The notes under the pieces are model-generated. The model saw only the letters and a program-made list of their open reading frames with translations, searched no databases and was not told the DNA's origin. From Idiomarina piscisalsi (lineage in GTDB: Bacteria > Pseudomonadota > Gammaproteobacteria > Enterobacterales > Alteromonadaceae), in the NCBI RefSeq assembly GCF_002211765.1, contig NZ_CP022133.1, positions 2,356,001 through 2,420,000 of the forward strand: a DNA stretch of 64,000 nucleotides, in the 5' to 3' direction. The translations under genes were made by a program, and so were the position numbers. Below, in pieces: positions 1 to 9,264 of the stretch; the first letter of the stretch is position 1, and the number at the start of each line of letters is the position of its first letter.

Positions 1-690
1 GTTCAACAATGTAAGGCAAACCCGGAGTTACTGGACCAGGCTCCAACACAACAGCCGTCATCGGCACAAAGCACCTCTCGCTTTTCTCGTCGCTCAGCGC
101 CTATTTCTTTGTCGTTACTGGCACAAAGCGGCTGGCTAACCCGCGTTGTTGCTGCGCTGTCGGTGTTGATTTTCATTGTTTTAAATATGTGGCCGGAAAC
201 AACGCTCGAAACTTTAAAAATTAGCCGGTTTTTTAACGCTCTGCCCTTTGACCAGCCCTGGCGCTTTGTCACCCCGGTCTTTATGCATTTCACACTGCTT
301 CATATTGTGTTCAATATTTTTTGGTGGTGGTACCTGGGCGGTCGTATTGAAAAGACGCTCGGCACGTCTTGGCTGCTGGCATTGTTCTTATTCTCCGGTA
401 TTACCGCGAATGTTATTCAGTACCTCATGAACGGTCCAAACTTTGGCGGTATGTCGGGTGTGGTTTATGGTTTGCTTGGCTTCTGTTGGGTGTATAGCTT
501 CCGCCGGGCGACACCACTGTATCTGCCGCCGGGGCTCATTGTCTTTATGCTGCTTTGGCTGGCACTGGGTTATACCGGTGTGCTTTGGGTCAATGTGGCT
601 AACGAAGCGCATTTAGCCGGACTGCTGTCAGGTTGTTTAGCGGGTTTTGTGGTGCGGGCGCTGAATCCCACACCTAAAATTCGTTACTGA
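1..690 (+). CDS. glpG: GlpG-type rhomboid intramembrane serine protease, 5' end outside window
   Basis: The frame is open from base 1, so the N-terminal cytosolic part begins before the window. Rhomboids cleave transmembrane substrates inside the inner membrane. The membrane core resembles E. coli GlpG: WWWYLGG after the second helix, the serine loop GGMSGVVYG (Ser codon at 454-456) and the second catalytic residue in the helix AHLAGL (His codon at 610-612). About six hydrophobic segments follow one another. A TTG at 109 could be read as a start, but the in-frame sequence before it looks like the family's N-terminal extension. The stop overlaps the 3' end of the convergent FliL-like gene by 7 bases. 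Confidence 0.93.
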   Translation, partial: VQQCKANPELLDQAPTQQPSSAQSTSRFSRRSAPISLSLLAQSGWLTRVVAALSVLIFIVLNMWPETTLETLKISRFFNALPFDQPWRFVTPVFMHFTLLHIVFNIFWWWYLGGRIEKTLGTSWLLALFLFSGITANVIQYLMNGPNFGGMSGVVYGLLGFCWVYSFRRATPLYLPPGLIVFMLLWLALGYTGVLWVNVANEAHLAGLLSGCLAGFVVRALNPTPKIRY

Positions 691-1082
691 TAAATATACT
701 TAGTGAAAATGACTTCTTTAATGACCGGGTTACCGGTTTCCTGAGTCATCAGCTCTTTGGCGCGCTCAAGGCATTTGAGTCGCAGTTGGTCGCGCCCGGT
801 CATGGTGCGCACCTGCCGTTCTGTTGCTGTGCTCAAAATACTGATAAATTCGTTTCTTAACAGCGGCGCATGATGCTCCACCACACTCACATAACTTGGG
901 TCGGGAACCATGACTTCCACAGCCACCCGCACAAAGCCAAGGCGGTAATCATTACCTTCTTTTAAATAATTGGTTGTTATGTCAGGTTCAAAGCCGTAGT
1001 ACGCAACGTCACTTTGAGCATTTGCGCCGGTACTCAGCAAGCACATTGTTAAAATTAAACCTAACGTCCGAATCAGTTTCAT
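684..1082 (-). CDS. FliL-like secreted/membrane-anchored protein
   Basis: A 132-residue protein starting MKLIRTLGLILTMCLL, a hydrophobic signal or anchor ending near ANA-Q. The rest matches the FliL family pattern: a strand with FVRVAVEVMV, then HHAPLLRNEFISILS, then a terminal amphipathic part ending KEVIFTKYIYQ. FliL stabilises the flagellar motor at the basal body, but no flagellar gene is nearby and this is a short stand-alone relative, so a motor role is not established. I start at the ATG at 1082 because the longer frame upstream has no signal-like sequence and runs into ubiC. It is divergent from ubiC and convergent with glpG, overlapping glpG by 7 bases. Confidence 0.8.
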   Translation of the reverse strand: MKLIRTLGLILTMCLLSTGANAQSDVAYYGFEPDITTNYLKEGNDYRLGFVRVAVEVMVPDPSYVSVVEHHAPLLRNEFISILSTATERQVRTMTGRDQLRLKCLERAKELMTQETGNPVIKEVIFTKYIYQ

Positions 1083-1158
1083 ATAGCCACCCAGCTTTCG
1101 CTGTTCAATTGTTTCCTCTTTGCTATCATAGCGATAGAGCTTGATAACGCCAATACAA

Positions 1159-1743
1159 ATGACAACAGAGTTATACCCAGCACCAACATTTCCTGTCAGT
1201 GAACCGCTTAAATGGCAGTCTCCTGACAAGGTCGAACTCACCCCAACACAGCATGACTGGCTGTGCTTCGAGGGCTCGTTAACTCAGCGCCTGAAGAATA
1301 ATTGCGAGCATTTCGAGGTTCGTTTATTAGGGCAACAGGAAATGCTACTGCATGATGAAGAGCGCCGTCGCTTAAAGCAGAGTCAGCCGGCAGTGGTGCG
1401 CGAGGTGCTGCTATACTGTGACAATAAACCCTGGGTATTTGCTCGCAGTATTTTCGCAAAAAGCGCTGAAAACAACGAGCAGTTGCAACTTTCAGAACTG
1501 GGTAACCGTTCACTGGGCGACTCGTTATTTCAACGAGACGACTTAACCTCAGGACCGATTGAAATAGCGACTGTGACGGAATCCCATGTTATCGGCAAAC
1601 TGAACCAGCAGTGGTTTAACCATTCGAAACCCTTATTAGGTCGCCGCCGAATATTCTCGACCGCAGGGGAGCAACTGTTAGTCAGCGAGATATTTTTAAC
1701 GTCGTCACCCATTTATGAAGGGTCGCTAGAGGTAACAAAGTGA
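1159..1743 (+). CDS. ubiC: Chorismate--pyruvate lyase
   Basis: UbiC removes pyruvate from chorismate to give 4-hydroxybenzoate, the first committed step of ubiquinone synthesis. The 194-residue product has the family landmarks: the arginine in VVREVLLYCDNKPWVFARS, the segment LGRRRIF, and the acidic residue in LLVSEIFL near the C-terminus. The start is uncertain. A TTG at 1141 is in frame, but ATG at 1159 gives a length closer to the family. Its stop overlaps the GTG start of ubiA by four bases, so the two are translated together. The product is the direct substrate of UbiA. Confidence 0.92.
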   Translation: MTTELYPAPTFPVSEPLKWQSPDKVELTPTQHDWLCFEGSLTQRLKNNCEHFEVRLLGQQEMLLHDEERRRLKQSQPAVVREVLLYCDNKPWVFARSIFAKSAENNEQLQLSELGNRSLGDSLFQRDDLTSGPIEIATVTESHVIGKLNQQWFNHSKPLLGRRRIFSTAGEQLLVSEIFLTSSPIYEGSLEVTK

Positions 1744-2597
1744 TAGCACAAAAACTTCAGGCATTTTGGCAGTTAATGCGGGCTGACCGCCCTATCGGAA
1801 CTTATTTGTTGGCGTGGCCAACAATATGGGCTTTGCTTATTGCCGGAACCGGTAATCCGCCATTGAAAATTGTGGTGATATTTCTGCTGGGTACCTTTGT
1901 TATGCGTTCCGCCGGCTGCGTAATCAATGACTTTGCTGATCGTAACTTCGACGGTCATGTCAGACGAACTAAACAGCGCCCCATTCCGGCGGGGAAAATA
2001 TCCGCAACGGAAGCGATTATTGGCTTCTTTATTTTGCTCGCTATCGCTTTTGGGTTGGTGCTTCAGCTCAACACCAATACCGTTATGCTGAGTTTCCTCG
2101 CGGCCGGCGTTGCAGCGTTATACCCGTTCTGCAAACGCTGGACGCATTTGCCGCAGGTGGTGTTAGGCGTTGCTTTTAGTTTCGGCATACTCATGGCATT
2201 TACGGCGCTTGAATCGAACGAATGGTTTATCGCCGCACTGCTGTTTATTGCCAATATTGTTTGGACCGTCGCTTACGACACCGAATACGCCATGGCCGAC
2301 CGGGAAGACGACTTGAAAATTGGTCTGCAAAGTACGGCTATTTTATTTGGCCGCTTCGACAAGTTGATTATTGCTTTACTGCAGTTGGTGGTCATTGGTT
2401 TATTGGCATGGGTGCTTTATATACTGACCGCTGACTGGATAGCCTGGGCAGCGCTTGGCGTAAGTGTCCTATTGTTTATGTATCAGCAGTGGATGATACG
2501 CCACCGCGAACCAATGAAATGCTTCCAGGCCTTTTTGCACAACCATTACGTCGGTATGGTTTTCGCTATAGGCCTGGCATTACATTACTGGTACTAA
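1740..2597 (+). CDS. ubiA: 4-hydroxybenzoate polyprenyltransferase
   Basis: This membrane prenyltransferase attaches the polyprenyl tail to 4-hydroxybenzoate. The 285 residues form about eight or nine hydrophobic helices. Both Mg-diphosphate motifs are present: NDFADRNFD at residues 63-71, and YDTEYAMADREDD near residue 180. DRPIGTYLL near the N-terminus is also typical. The start is GTG at 1740, overlapping the ubiC stop. Length matches the E. coli enzyme closely. It is convergent with plsB, 14 bases away. Confidence 0.96.
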   Translation: MIAQKLQAFWQLMRADRPIGTYLLAWPTIWALLIAGTGNPPLKIVVIFLLGTFVMRSAGCVINDFADRNFDGHVRRTKQRPIPAGKISATEAIIGFFILLAIAFGLVLQLNTNTVMLSFLAAGVAALYPFCKRWTHLPQVVLGVAFSFGILMAFTALESNEWFIAALLFIANIVWTVAYDTEYAMADREDDLKIGLQSTAILFGRFDKLIIALLQLVVIGLLAWVLYILTADWIAWAALGVSVLLFMYQQWMIRHREPMKCFQAFLHNHYVGMVFAIGLALHYWY

Positions 2598-2611
2598 GTT
2601 TAAACGAAACG

Positions 2612-5064
2612 CTATTCACTCGGCTGATTGACGAACTGCTGCACCGATTGCCTGATGGTTTGCAGAACAGGTCCGTCAATCAGTTCATCGACTTGGTCGC
2701 TTAGCGCGCCAACGGGCTCTGCAGCAATTTGTTGACCATCGTCGTCGATCTCAACAAGTCCCTGCTGCTTCAAGCTGGCAATGAGTGTCGCCATGACTTT
2801 CTTATCATAAAATTCCGGCGCGTCGATGCCATGAATGGCGCTCAGTCGCTCTGCCAGCGTAATGGACTGTTTCTCAAGCTCTGCTCGCATTATTGGTTGT
2901 GCCTGTTGTAGAAGTTCTAGCACAATACAGTAACGCTGCAGAGTTTCACTGGCACTGTTCGCCAGCAGACGCAGGCGGTACCATTCGGCGCTTTCGCGCT
3001 TTGCAATGACGCAGTCGCTGCCGTCACGGGTGATTAACTGCTGACGAGCTAGCTCTTCACATAGCGCTTCCACCCATAACGGAATATCATCCTTTGAATG
3101 GCTCAAGTAAAGCTCTGCTTTCAACATAGGGTAAATAGCTTGCGTTCGCTCAACGATTTCACCAACGGACACACGCTTTTTCGCCATAATAATAGAGGCA
3201 ACCATGCCTGGCACCACCATCATGTGCAGTATGTTGTTACGATAGTACGTCATGGCTATAGCCGACATACGTTCAAGCGAAATAACTTCGCCCATAGTGT
3301 CCGATTCAACTTTAAATTTGTCGGTGCGCAAGGCCTGTTGCCATAACTCTTCCGACGTCTCTTTAGGCACACTGATGTCTTTACTGTACGGCACTTCTTT
3401 CAACACGCCCAAATAAACATCCAACTGCGCTAAAAGCTCTTCTTTGGTCAAGGCATGGTGTTCGGAGCTGAGTAATGCCAAAGCGGTTAGGTTCACGCTG
3501 TTTGCCGCTGCCGAATCATTAATCCCCTGCATCACACGTTCGGCCAACCCATTGACCACCGGCGTTAACCAGTTCGGTCTTAATGGTTCCTCGGCACCCC
3601 GGGTCACTGACTTATGCCAGTCCGGCGCGTTGCAATCGAGCGTGTGCTTCAAGTCGATAGGCTGGCCAAAGGTGACAAAGCCCTGACCGAAATTACGTAG
3701 CTTGGTAATCGTTTTCAGAATTTGGAAAACCGATTCCTTTTCTTTGTCCTTACCTTTGAGCTCTTTCAGGTAAGTAGCGACTTCCATAATGTGTTCATAG
3801 CCCAGGTAAACTGGGACTAGCGATACCGGACGTTGCTGGTCGCGCAGCATTCCTTGCACAGTCATCGCCAGCATGCCGGTTTTCGGTGGCAGTAAGCGGC
3901 CTGTTCGTGAGCGTCCACCTTCGCTAAAGTATTCGACGGGGTAACCTTTTTGGAATAGCCAGCACAAGTACTCACGGAATACGGCAGAATAAAGCTTGTT
4001 GCCGCGGAAGCTGCGGCGTATAAAGAATGCACCACCACGGCGGAAGATACCGCCAACCGGGAAGAAATTCAGATTAACACCGGCGGCGATGTGCGGTGGT
4101 ACCAGGCCTTCTTTATAAATGACATAACTCAGTAGTAAGTAGTCCATGTGACTACGGTGGCACGGCACATAAATAATTTCGTGCCCTTGTTGGGCCAAAC
4201 GACGTATGCGCTCCCCTCCTTTTACATGGATCCCGTTATAAATGCGATTCCACATCCAGGTCATAAAACGGTCCAGCAGACGTACCAGCGTTGAGCTGTA
4301 ATTTGCGGCAATTTCATCGATGTAAGAAAGTGCTTTCTTGCGAGCCTCTTCTTCACTGATTTTCTTACCTTTCGCTTCGTCTGCCACGGCCTTTTTAAGC
4401 GCTGGTGTGTTAATTAACTGCGCCATGAGCTCTTTGCGATGACTCAACTTCGGTCCGGCAACCGCATGGCGCATACGAACAAAGTGAACGCGGGCAACAC
4501 GCGCCAATTTATGGGCTATGCGCATATCAGCGCCGTAGTCATGCGCCATTTTTCCAAGACTGACACTACGTGATAAACGCAGTAACACATGACGACCTGA
4601 GAAGAGTACCAACCAGAATTTACGAAGCGCCCCGGATTGTCGAGATCGCCTGTCATGGCTTTACCGGCTGTCGCTTCCTGACCCGCCTGACGTCCCCAGA
4701 ACACACCGGCAGGTATCAGCTGCAAATCGAGCTTAGTATCGTCTTTATGTAGCTTTAGTAATTGATGAAATTCCTTCACTGCCTCTTCAGAAGTTTCATT
4801 GGCAAACTCTTCCAGGTACATGACCCGACTGTATTCCTTGCCATTCACTTCAAGTGGCTCGAGCGGATCAGGCAGGCCGCGCTTTTTCGCCGCACGCTGC
4901 AATATGGAAAGATCCGCTGAAGATGTCGAGCGCATAACGTAAGCCACCGGCTTTTGTACCGTGCTGTTGTGATCGGTTTCATCGCCGTCCCAAATTTCTT
5001 CGAACCGTGTTAGCCAGCGTAATGGATACTTCAACACCGCATAAAAAGGGCTTTTTTTGCTCAT
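2612..5064 (-). pseudogene. plsB: Glycerol-3-phosphate acyltransferase, split by an apparent -1 frameshift
   Basis: PlsB transfers an acyl group to the sn-1 position of glycerol-3-phosphate at the inner membrane. The gene reads in two frames. The N-terminal part runs from the ATG at 5064 (GAGG ribosome site 7 bases before) through IPAGVFWGRQAGQE. The C-terminal part continues from about 4633 to the stop at 2612, with ALRKFWLVLFSGRH, the acyltransferase motif HRSHMD, NLNFFPVGGIFRRGG and SEGGRSRTGR. The switch lies near the four C at 4630-4633 on the + strand. One more C there would restore DNPGALRKFW and a protein of about 817 residues, against 807 in E. coli. Both halves are otherwise well conserved, so this may be a sequencing error or a very recent mutation. 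It is divergent from lexA, as in E. coli. Confidence 0.9.
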
Positions 5065-5134
5065 ACATCGACCTCTGTTTTAAACAGAGCTATAGGATAC
5101 CAACTTAAAAAATAAAAGTCGTTGATGAAATGAC

Positions 5135-5162
5135 TTGCGAAATGAAAATACCTGTATATACT
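5135..5162 (+). promoter_or_regulatory. Probable sigma-70 promoter of lexA-sulA
   Basis: TTGCGA at 5135-5140 and TATACT at 5157-5162 are 16 bases apart, and the -10 lies inside the first LexA box. This layout would let LexA block polymerase at its own promoter. It is judged from sequence only. Confidence 0.5.
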
Positions 5163-5188
5163 CACAGTATCACTGTACATAAACACAG
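5152..5188. promoter_or_regulatory. Two tandem LexA (SOS) boxes
   Basis: Box 1 is CTGTATATACTCACAG at 5152-5167 and box 2 is CTGTACATAAACACAG at 5173-5188. Both keep the CTGT-N8-ACAG core, and their centres are 21 bases apart (two helical turns). The E. coli lexA promoter also carries two boxes. They end 8 bases before the lexA start and indicate autorepression with SOS induction of lexA and sulA. Confidence 0.92.
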
Positions 5189-5196
5189 GTTCGAAT

Positions 5197-5814
5197 ATGC
5201 GCCCTTTAACACCGAGACAGTCTGAAATATTAGAGCTGATTAAAGACAACCTGCACGCGACCGGTATGCCACCAACGCGCGCGGAAATCGCGTCGAAGCT
5301 TGGCTTTCGTTCTGCTAACGCTGCAGAAGAGCATTTAAAGGCATTGGCGCGTAAAGGTGTTATCGAAATTATGCCGGGCATGTCGCGTGGTATTCGGTTA
5401 GTTGGTGACGACTTTGATATCGCTGAAGGGCTGCCACTGATTGGTCAGGTCGCTGCTGGTGAGCCATTGCTGGCTGAACAGCATGTTGAAGGGCATTACA
5501 AAGTCGACGAATCATTATTCCAGCCTGCCGCCAGCTTTTTACTAAAAGTAAACGGCATGAGCATGAGAGACATCGGCATTCTCGACGGCGATCTACTCGC
5601 TGTGCATAAAACGGAGCAAGCGAGAAACGGCCAAGTCATTGTTGCTCGGGTAGAAGACGAAGTGACAGTAAAGCGCTTTGAGCGCAAAGGACGCACTGTC
5701 TTATTACATCCGGAAAACCCAGATTTCTCCACCATCACCGTTGACTTAGCGTCACAAGTATTCGCTATTGAAGGTCTGGCGGTTGGTGTTATCAGAAACG
5801 GAGCTGCATTATGA
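5197..5814 (+). CDS. lexA: LexA repressor, SOS regulator
   Basis: LexA represses DNA-damage genes and cleaves itself when stimulated by RecA filaments. In the 205 residues, a winged-helix domain occupies about 1-70, with the recognition segment [20 protein letters not shown]. The cleavage site is Ala87-Gly88 in QVAAGEPLL. The catalytic pair is Ser122 (NGMSMRD) and Lys159 (VTVKRF). These match E. coli A84/G85, S119 and K156, each shifted by three. Two SOS boxes lie just upstream. The stop overlaps the next gene's start by four bases, giving a lexA-sulA operon. Confidence 0.98.
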   Translation: MRPLTPRQSEILELIKDNLHATGMPPTRAEIASKLGFRSANAAEEHLKALARKGVIEIMPGMSRGIRLVGDDFDIAEGLPLIGQVAAGEPLLAEQHVEGHYKVDESLFQPAASFLLKVNGMSMRDIGILDGDLLAVHKTEQARNGQVIVARVEDEVTVKRFERKGRTVLLHPENPDFSTITVDLASQVFAIEGLAVGVIRNGAAL

Positions 5815-6242
5815 AGACTCAACAAAACACGAAATTACACCACCCTGGTTTGTGGAAAGCTGCACCTACGGATATTAAATTTGAGCCGGAAGCTCATACG
5901 GAATCGACAGAATCGGACGCATTATCACCCGCTGTTCAAAATGCTTTACAACAAAAGCCAAGTGAGTGGGTCACTGTTATCGGTGGGGACAAAAATGTCA
6001 TTACTGAACTTATTGAATCAGGCGTTGCGGAGCACCAAATTCGTTGGTTACGCAGCCATTCTGCGGAGCGTTGCGAATGGGCATTAGAGCAAGCATTGCT
6101 GGCCGGAAACAGCAGCATGGTTATTGCCTACCTTGACTCTGTGTCAAGCCGCACCTGGCAGCGCGCCAAAATGGCCAGTAAGTTAAGTCACACTCAATAC
6201 TTCCTGTTTGATAAAAACACACTAACATCCCACCTCCACTAA
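5811..6242 (+). CDS. sulA: SulA-like SOS cell-division inhibitor
   Basis: A 143-residue protein whose central and C-terminal part matches the SulA pattern: EWVTVIGG, then [20 protein letters not shown], then [11 protein letters not shown]. SulA binds FtsZ monomers and delays septation during DNA damage. The N-terminal 50 residues are polar and poorly conserved, as in other SulA proteins. Start overlap with lexA (ATGA) and the shared SOS promoter support the call. A RecA-fold ImuA-like protein would be longer and carry a Walker motif, which is absent here. A strong terminator follows. Confidence 0.85.
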   Translation: MKTQQNTKLHHPGLWKAAPTDIKFEPEAHTESTESDALSPAVQNALQQKPSEWVTVIGGDKNVITELIESGVAEHQIRWLRSHSAERCEWALEQALLAGNSSMVIAYLDSVSSRTWQRAKMASKLSHTQYFLFDKNTLTSHLH

Positions 6243-6270
6243 ATCCTCGTTAGTGTGTTTCTTCCTTGAT

Positions 6271-6293
6271 AGGCTGCTTCGGCAGCCTTTTTT
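6271..6293 (+). terminator. Rho-independent terminator after lexA-sulA
   Basis: The stem AGGCTGC / GCAGCCT encloses a TTCG tetraloop at 6271-6288 and is followed by a run of T to 6293. Confidence 0.92.
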
Positions 6294-6534
6294 AACAGAT
6301 CAGCTCATTTATTGACCATTTGTTTGATTTGATCTGGATCTTTCTTTGTAAATTAGTTAATAAATGTACTACCCGACTATAAAAATATTATAACAACGAT
6401 AATTATAACAAAGAGTCTGTGGAGAAAGTGATTTCTGGGGAGATGCTGTTCCTTTTTCTGCTTACCTCTTTGTTCTTCGAATTTTGATCGGAATTAGCCT
6501 TTCGGTCTCATTGAAGAATAAGAGGAGAAGTCAC

Positions 6535-7662
6535 GTGAAAATGAAGCCTCTGTGGGCACTGTTGGCTATGTTGAGCTTACCTGCGAGCGCGGAAAACCAA
6601 CTCAACCTAACCAAAGGTGTTACCGAAGTCAGTAACCGGGTATATGACCTGCACATGACGATATTTTATATCTGTTGTGCCATTGGTGTGGTCGTATTCG
6701 GTTTAATGTTCATTTCGATGATTCGCCATCGCAAATCGAAAAACCCTAAACCAGCGAATTTCCATGAGAACGTAAAAGTTGAAATTGCCTGGACCATTAT
6801 TCCACTCCTCATTCTTGTGGGTATGGCCATTCCGGCAACAACAACTCTTATTGCCATGGAAGATACGTCAGACGCCGATGTCACTATCCAGGTAACGGGG
6901 TCTCAGTGGAAATGGCACTACAAGTATTTCGAGAATGATGTTGAGTTCTTCAGTCGTTTGGCGACACAGCAAGAACAAATCGACAATAAATTCGACAAAA
7001 GCGAAAACTACTTACTCGAAGTCGACCGCCCCTTGGTTATTCCTACGGGTCAAAAAGTCCGTTTTTTAGTAACTTCTGACGACGTTATTCATAGTTGGTG
7101 GGTGCCTGACTTTGCGGTTAAGAAAGACGCTAACCCCGGCTTCATAAACGAAACTTGGACCAAAGTAGACGAGCCTGGTATCTATCGTGGTCAGTGTGCT
7201 GAGCTTTGCGGTCAGGATCACGGCTTCATGCCGGTTGTGGTTATCGCCAAAGAGCCTGCTGAATACGAAAAGTGGATAACAGAGCTTGAGGCCGAACAAC
7301 AAGCCGCTCGCGAGCGTGAGCAAGAGCTTTTAGCCATGGAAATGTCAGAAGACGAACTCATGGATTTGGGTGAAAAAGTATATAACAGTACCTGTGCAGC
7401 TTGTCACCAACCGACAGGCCAAGGTGTCAACGGCGTATTCCCTGCACTAGCAGGAAGTGGCGTATCCGTCGACCCAGACGCCAAAGCTAAACACATCGAC
7501 ATCGTTGTTAATGGTGTTACTGGAACAGCCATGCAGGCATTTGGCCAACAGCTCAGTATGCGTGAGCTGGCCGCCGTTATCACCTACGAGCGTAATGCCT
7601 GGGGTAACGACACCGGCGACCTGGTACAGGCAGCCGATATCAACGAAGTCATGAATCAATAA
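6535..7662 (+). CDS. coxB: Cytochrome c oxidase subunit II with fused cytochrome c domain
   Basis: Subunit II receives electrons at its CuA centre and passes them to subunit I. Residues 1-20 form a signal peptide ending ASA-E, then two membrane helices anchor the periplasmic cupredoxin domain. CuA ligands lie in HSWWVPDF and in CAELCGQDHGFM. After a Glu-rich linker comes a cytochrome c domain with a CAACH heme site at bases 7393-7407, so this is a caa3-style subunit. I choose the GTG at 6535, because AGGAG lies 7 bases before it, over an earlier in-frame ATG at 6484. It is the first gene of the oxidase operon. The roughly 290 bases upstream hold the sulA terminator and then AT-rich sequence with no gene. 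Confidence 0.95.
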   Translation: MKMKPLWALLAMLSLPASAENQLNLTKGVTEVSNRVYDLHMTIFYICCAIGVVVFGLMFISMIRHRKSKNPKPANFHENVKVEIAWTIIPLLILVGMAIPATTTLIAMEDTSDADVTIQVTGSQWKWHYKYFENDVEFFSRLATQQEQIDNKFDKSENYLLEVDRPLVIPTGQKVRFLVTSDDVIHSWWVPDFAVKKDANPGFINETWTKVDEPGIYRGQCAELCGQDHGFMPVVVIAKEPAEYEKWITELEAEQQAAREREQELLAMEMSEDELMDLGEKVYNSTCAACHQPTGQGVNGVFPALAGSGVSVDPDAKAKHIDIVVNGVTGTAMQAFGQQLSMRELAAVITYERNAWGNDTGDLVQAADINEVMNQ

Positions 7663-7672
7663 GGAGACGGTG

Positions 7673-9259
7673 ATGAGCACAGCAGTCGAAGCAAACCATC
7701 ACGACGCACACCACGATCATAAGCCGTCTGGTATTGGTCGTTGGCTATTTACAACCAACCATAAAGACATTGGCTCAATGTATTTATGGTTCAGTTTTAT
7801 TATGTTTTTAACTGGCGGTGCCATGGCAATGGTTATCCGCGCGGAGCTGTTCCAACCCGGTTTACAATTGGTTGACCCGCACTTCTTTAACCAAATGACC
7901 ACGGTACACGGTCTTATCATGGTCTTTGGTGCCGTTATGCCAGCCTTTACCGGCTTGGCTAACTGGATGATTCCAATGATGATTGGTGCACCGGACATGG
8001 CATTGCCACGCATGAATAACTGGAGCTTCTGGATTCTTCCATTTGCTTTCATTATTCTGCTGGGTTCTTTGTTCATGGAAGGTGGCGGTCCTGCCTTCGG
8101 TTGGACATTCTACGCACCGCTTTCAACCACTTACAGTTCAGACTCTACCGCACTGTTCGTGTTCTCAGTTCATATTATGGGTATTTCATCCATTATGGGG
8201 GCGATTAACGTCATTGTGACCATCATGAACATGCGTGCTCCAGGCATGAACTACATGAAGATGCCGTTGTTCGTCTGGACTTGGTTAATTACCGCATTCC
8301 TGCTGATTGCTGTTATGCCAGTATTGGCAGGGGCAGTAACCATGGTATTGACCGATAAGTACTTTGGCACCAGCTTCTTCGATGCCGCGGGCGGTGGTGA
8401 CCCGGTTATGTTCCAGCATATTTTCTGGTTCTTCGGTCATCCTGAAGTCTACATCATGATTCTACCGTCCTTTGGTATTATCTCAGCCATTATTCCGGCG
8501 TTTACGCGAAAACGGCTGTTTGGTTACTCGTCGATGGTGTATGCAACCGCCGCCATTGCGTTACTGTCATTCCTGGTGTGGGCTCACCACATGTTTACCA
8601 CCGGTATGCCAGTCTTCGCCGAGCTGTTCTTTATGTACTGCACCATGCTCATAGCGGTGCCAACCGGGGTGAAAGTCTTTAACTGGGTTGCCACCATGTG
8701 GAAAGGCTCGATGACATTCGAAACGCCTATGCTATTTGCGCTGGCCTTTGTCATTCTGTTCACCATTGGTGGCTTCTCCGGGCTAATGCTGGCAATTACA
8801 CCGGTCGACTTCCAGTATCACGATACCTACTTTGTGGTTGCACACTTCCACTATGTACTGGTATCCGGCGCTATTTTCTCGATTATGGCAGCTGCTTATT
8901 ACTGGTTACCAAAGTGGACAGGTCATATGTACGACACAACCCTGGCGAAAACCCACTTCTGGGCGTCGGTCATTTCAGTGAACGTACTGTTCTTCCCAAT
9001 GCACTTTGCGGGACTGGCCGGTATGCCACGTCGTATTCCGGACTACGCGACTCAGTTTGCGGATGTGAACCAAATTACCAGTATCGGTGGTTTCGCGTTC
9101 GGTCTGTCACAACTGATTTTCTTGTGGGTTGTTATCAAATGTGTGAAAGGCGGCGAAAAAGCAGAAGCCAAGCCGTGGGAAGGTGCGGAAGGTTTGGAAT
9201 GGACAGTTCCATCGCCGGCTCCGTATCACACCTTTGAAAAACCACCGAAAGTGGATTAA
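7673..9259 (+). CDS. coxA: Cytochrome c oxidase subunit I
   Basis: This catalytic heme-copper subunit reduces oxygen to water and pumps protons. The 528 residues form about 12 helices. The heme a ligand lies in TTVHGLIM. The CuB histidine and cross-linked tyrosine lie in FGHPEVYIMILP, a further CuB pair in WAHHMF, and the heme ligands in HDTYFVVAHFHYV. A His-rich N-terminus (HHDAHHDHK) precedes the first helix. The ATG at 7673 is six bases after GGAG; a GTG directly before it is less well placed. coxB ends 10 bases upstream. Confidence 0.98.
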   Translation: MSTAVEANHHDAHHDHKPSGIGRWLFTTNHKDIGSMYLWFSFIMFLTGGAMAMVIRAELFQPGLQLVDPHFFNQMTTVHGLIMVFGAVMPAFTGLANWMIPMMIGAPDMALPRMNNWSFWILPFAFIILLGSLFMEGGGPAFGWTFYAPLSTTYSSDSTALFVFSVHIMGISSIMGAINVIVTIMNMRAPGMNYMKMPLFVWTWLITAFLLIAVMPVLAGAVTMVLTDKYFGTSFFDAAGGGDPVMFQHIFWFFGHPEVYIMILPSFGIISAIIPAFTRKRLFGYSSMVYATAAIALLSFLVWAHHMFTTGMPVFAELFFMYCTMLIAVPTGVKVFNWVATMWKGSMTFETPMLFALAFVILFTIGGFSGLMLAITPVDFQYHDTYFVVAHFHYVLVSGAIFSIMAAAYYWLPKWTGHMYDTTLAKTHFWASVISVNVLFFPMHFAGLAGMPRRIPDYATQFADVNQITSIGGFAFGLSQLIFLWVVIKCVKGGEKAEAKPWEGAEGLEWTVPSPAPYHTFEKPPKVD

Positions 9260-9264
9260 GACCT

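Noticed and set aside
4600..4660. Programmed -1 frameshifting in plsB
   Set aside because: There is no slippery heptamer of the X-XXY-YYZ type at the junction and the family is not known to use recoding. A lost base in a C run is simpler.
8698..9237. 179-residue open frame on the same strand inside coxA
   Set aside because: The coxA frame is conserved throughout, including the heme and copper ligands. The other frame looks random and has no ribosome site.
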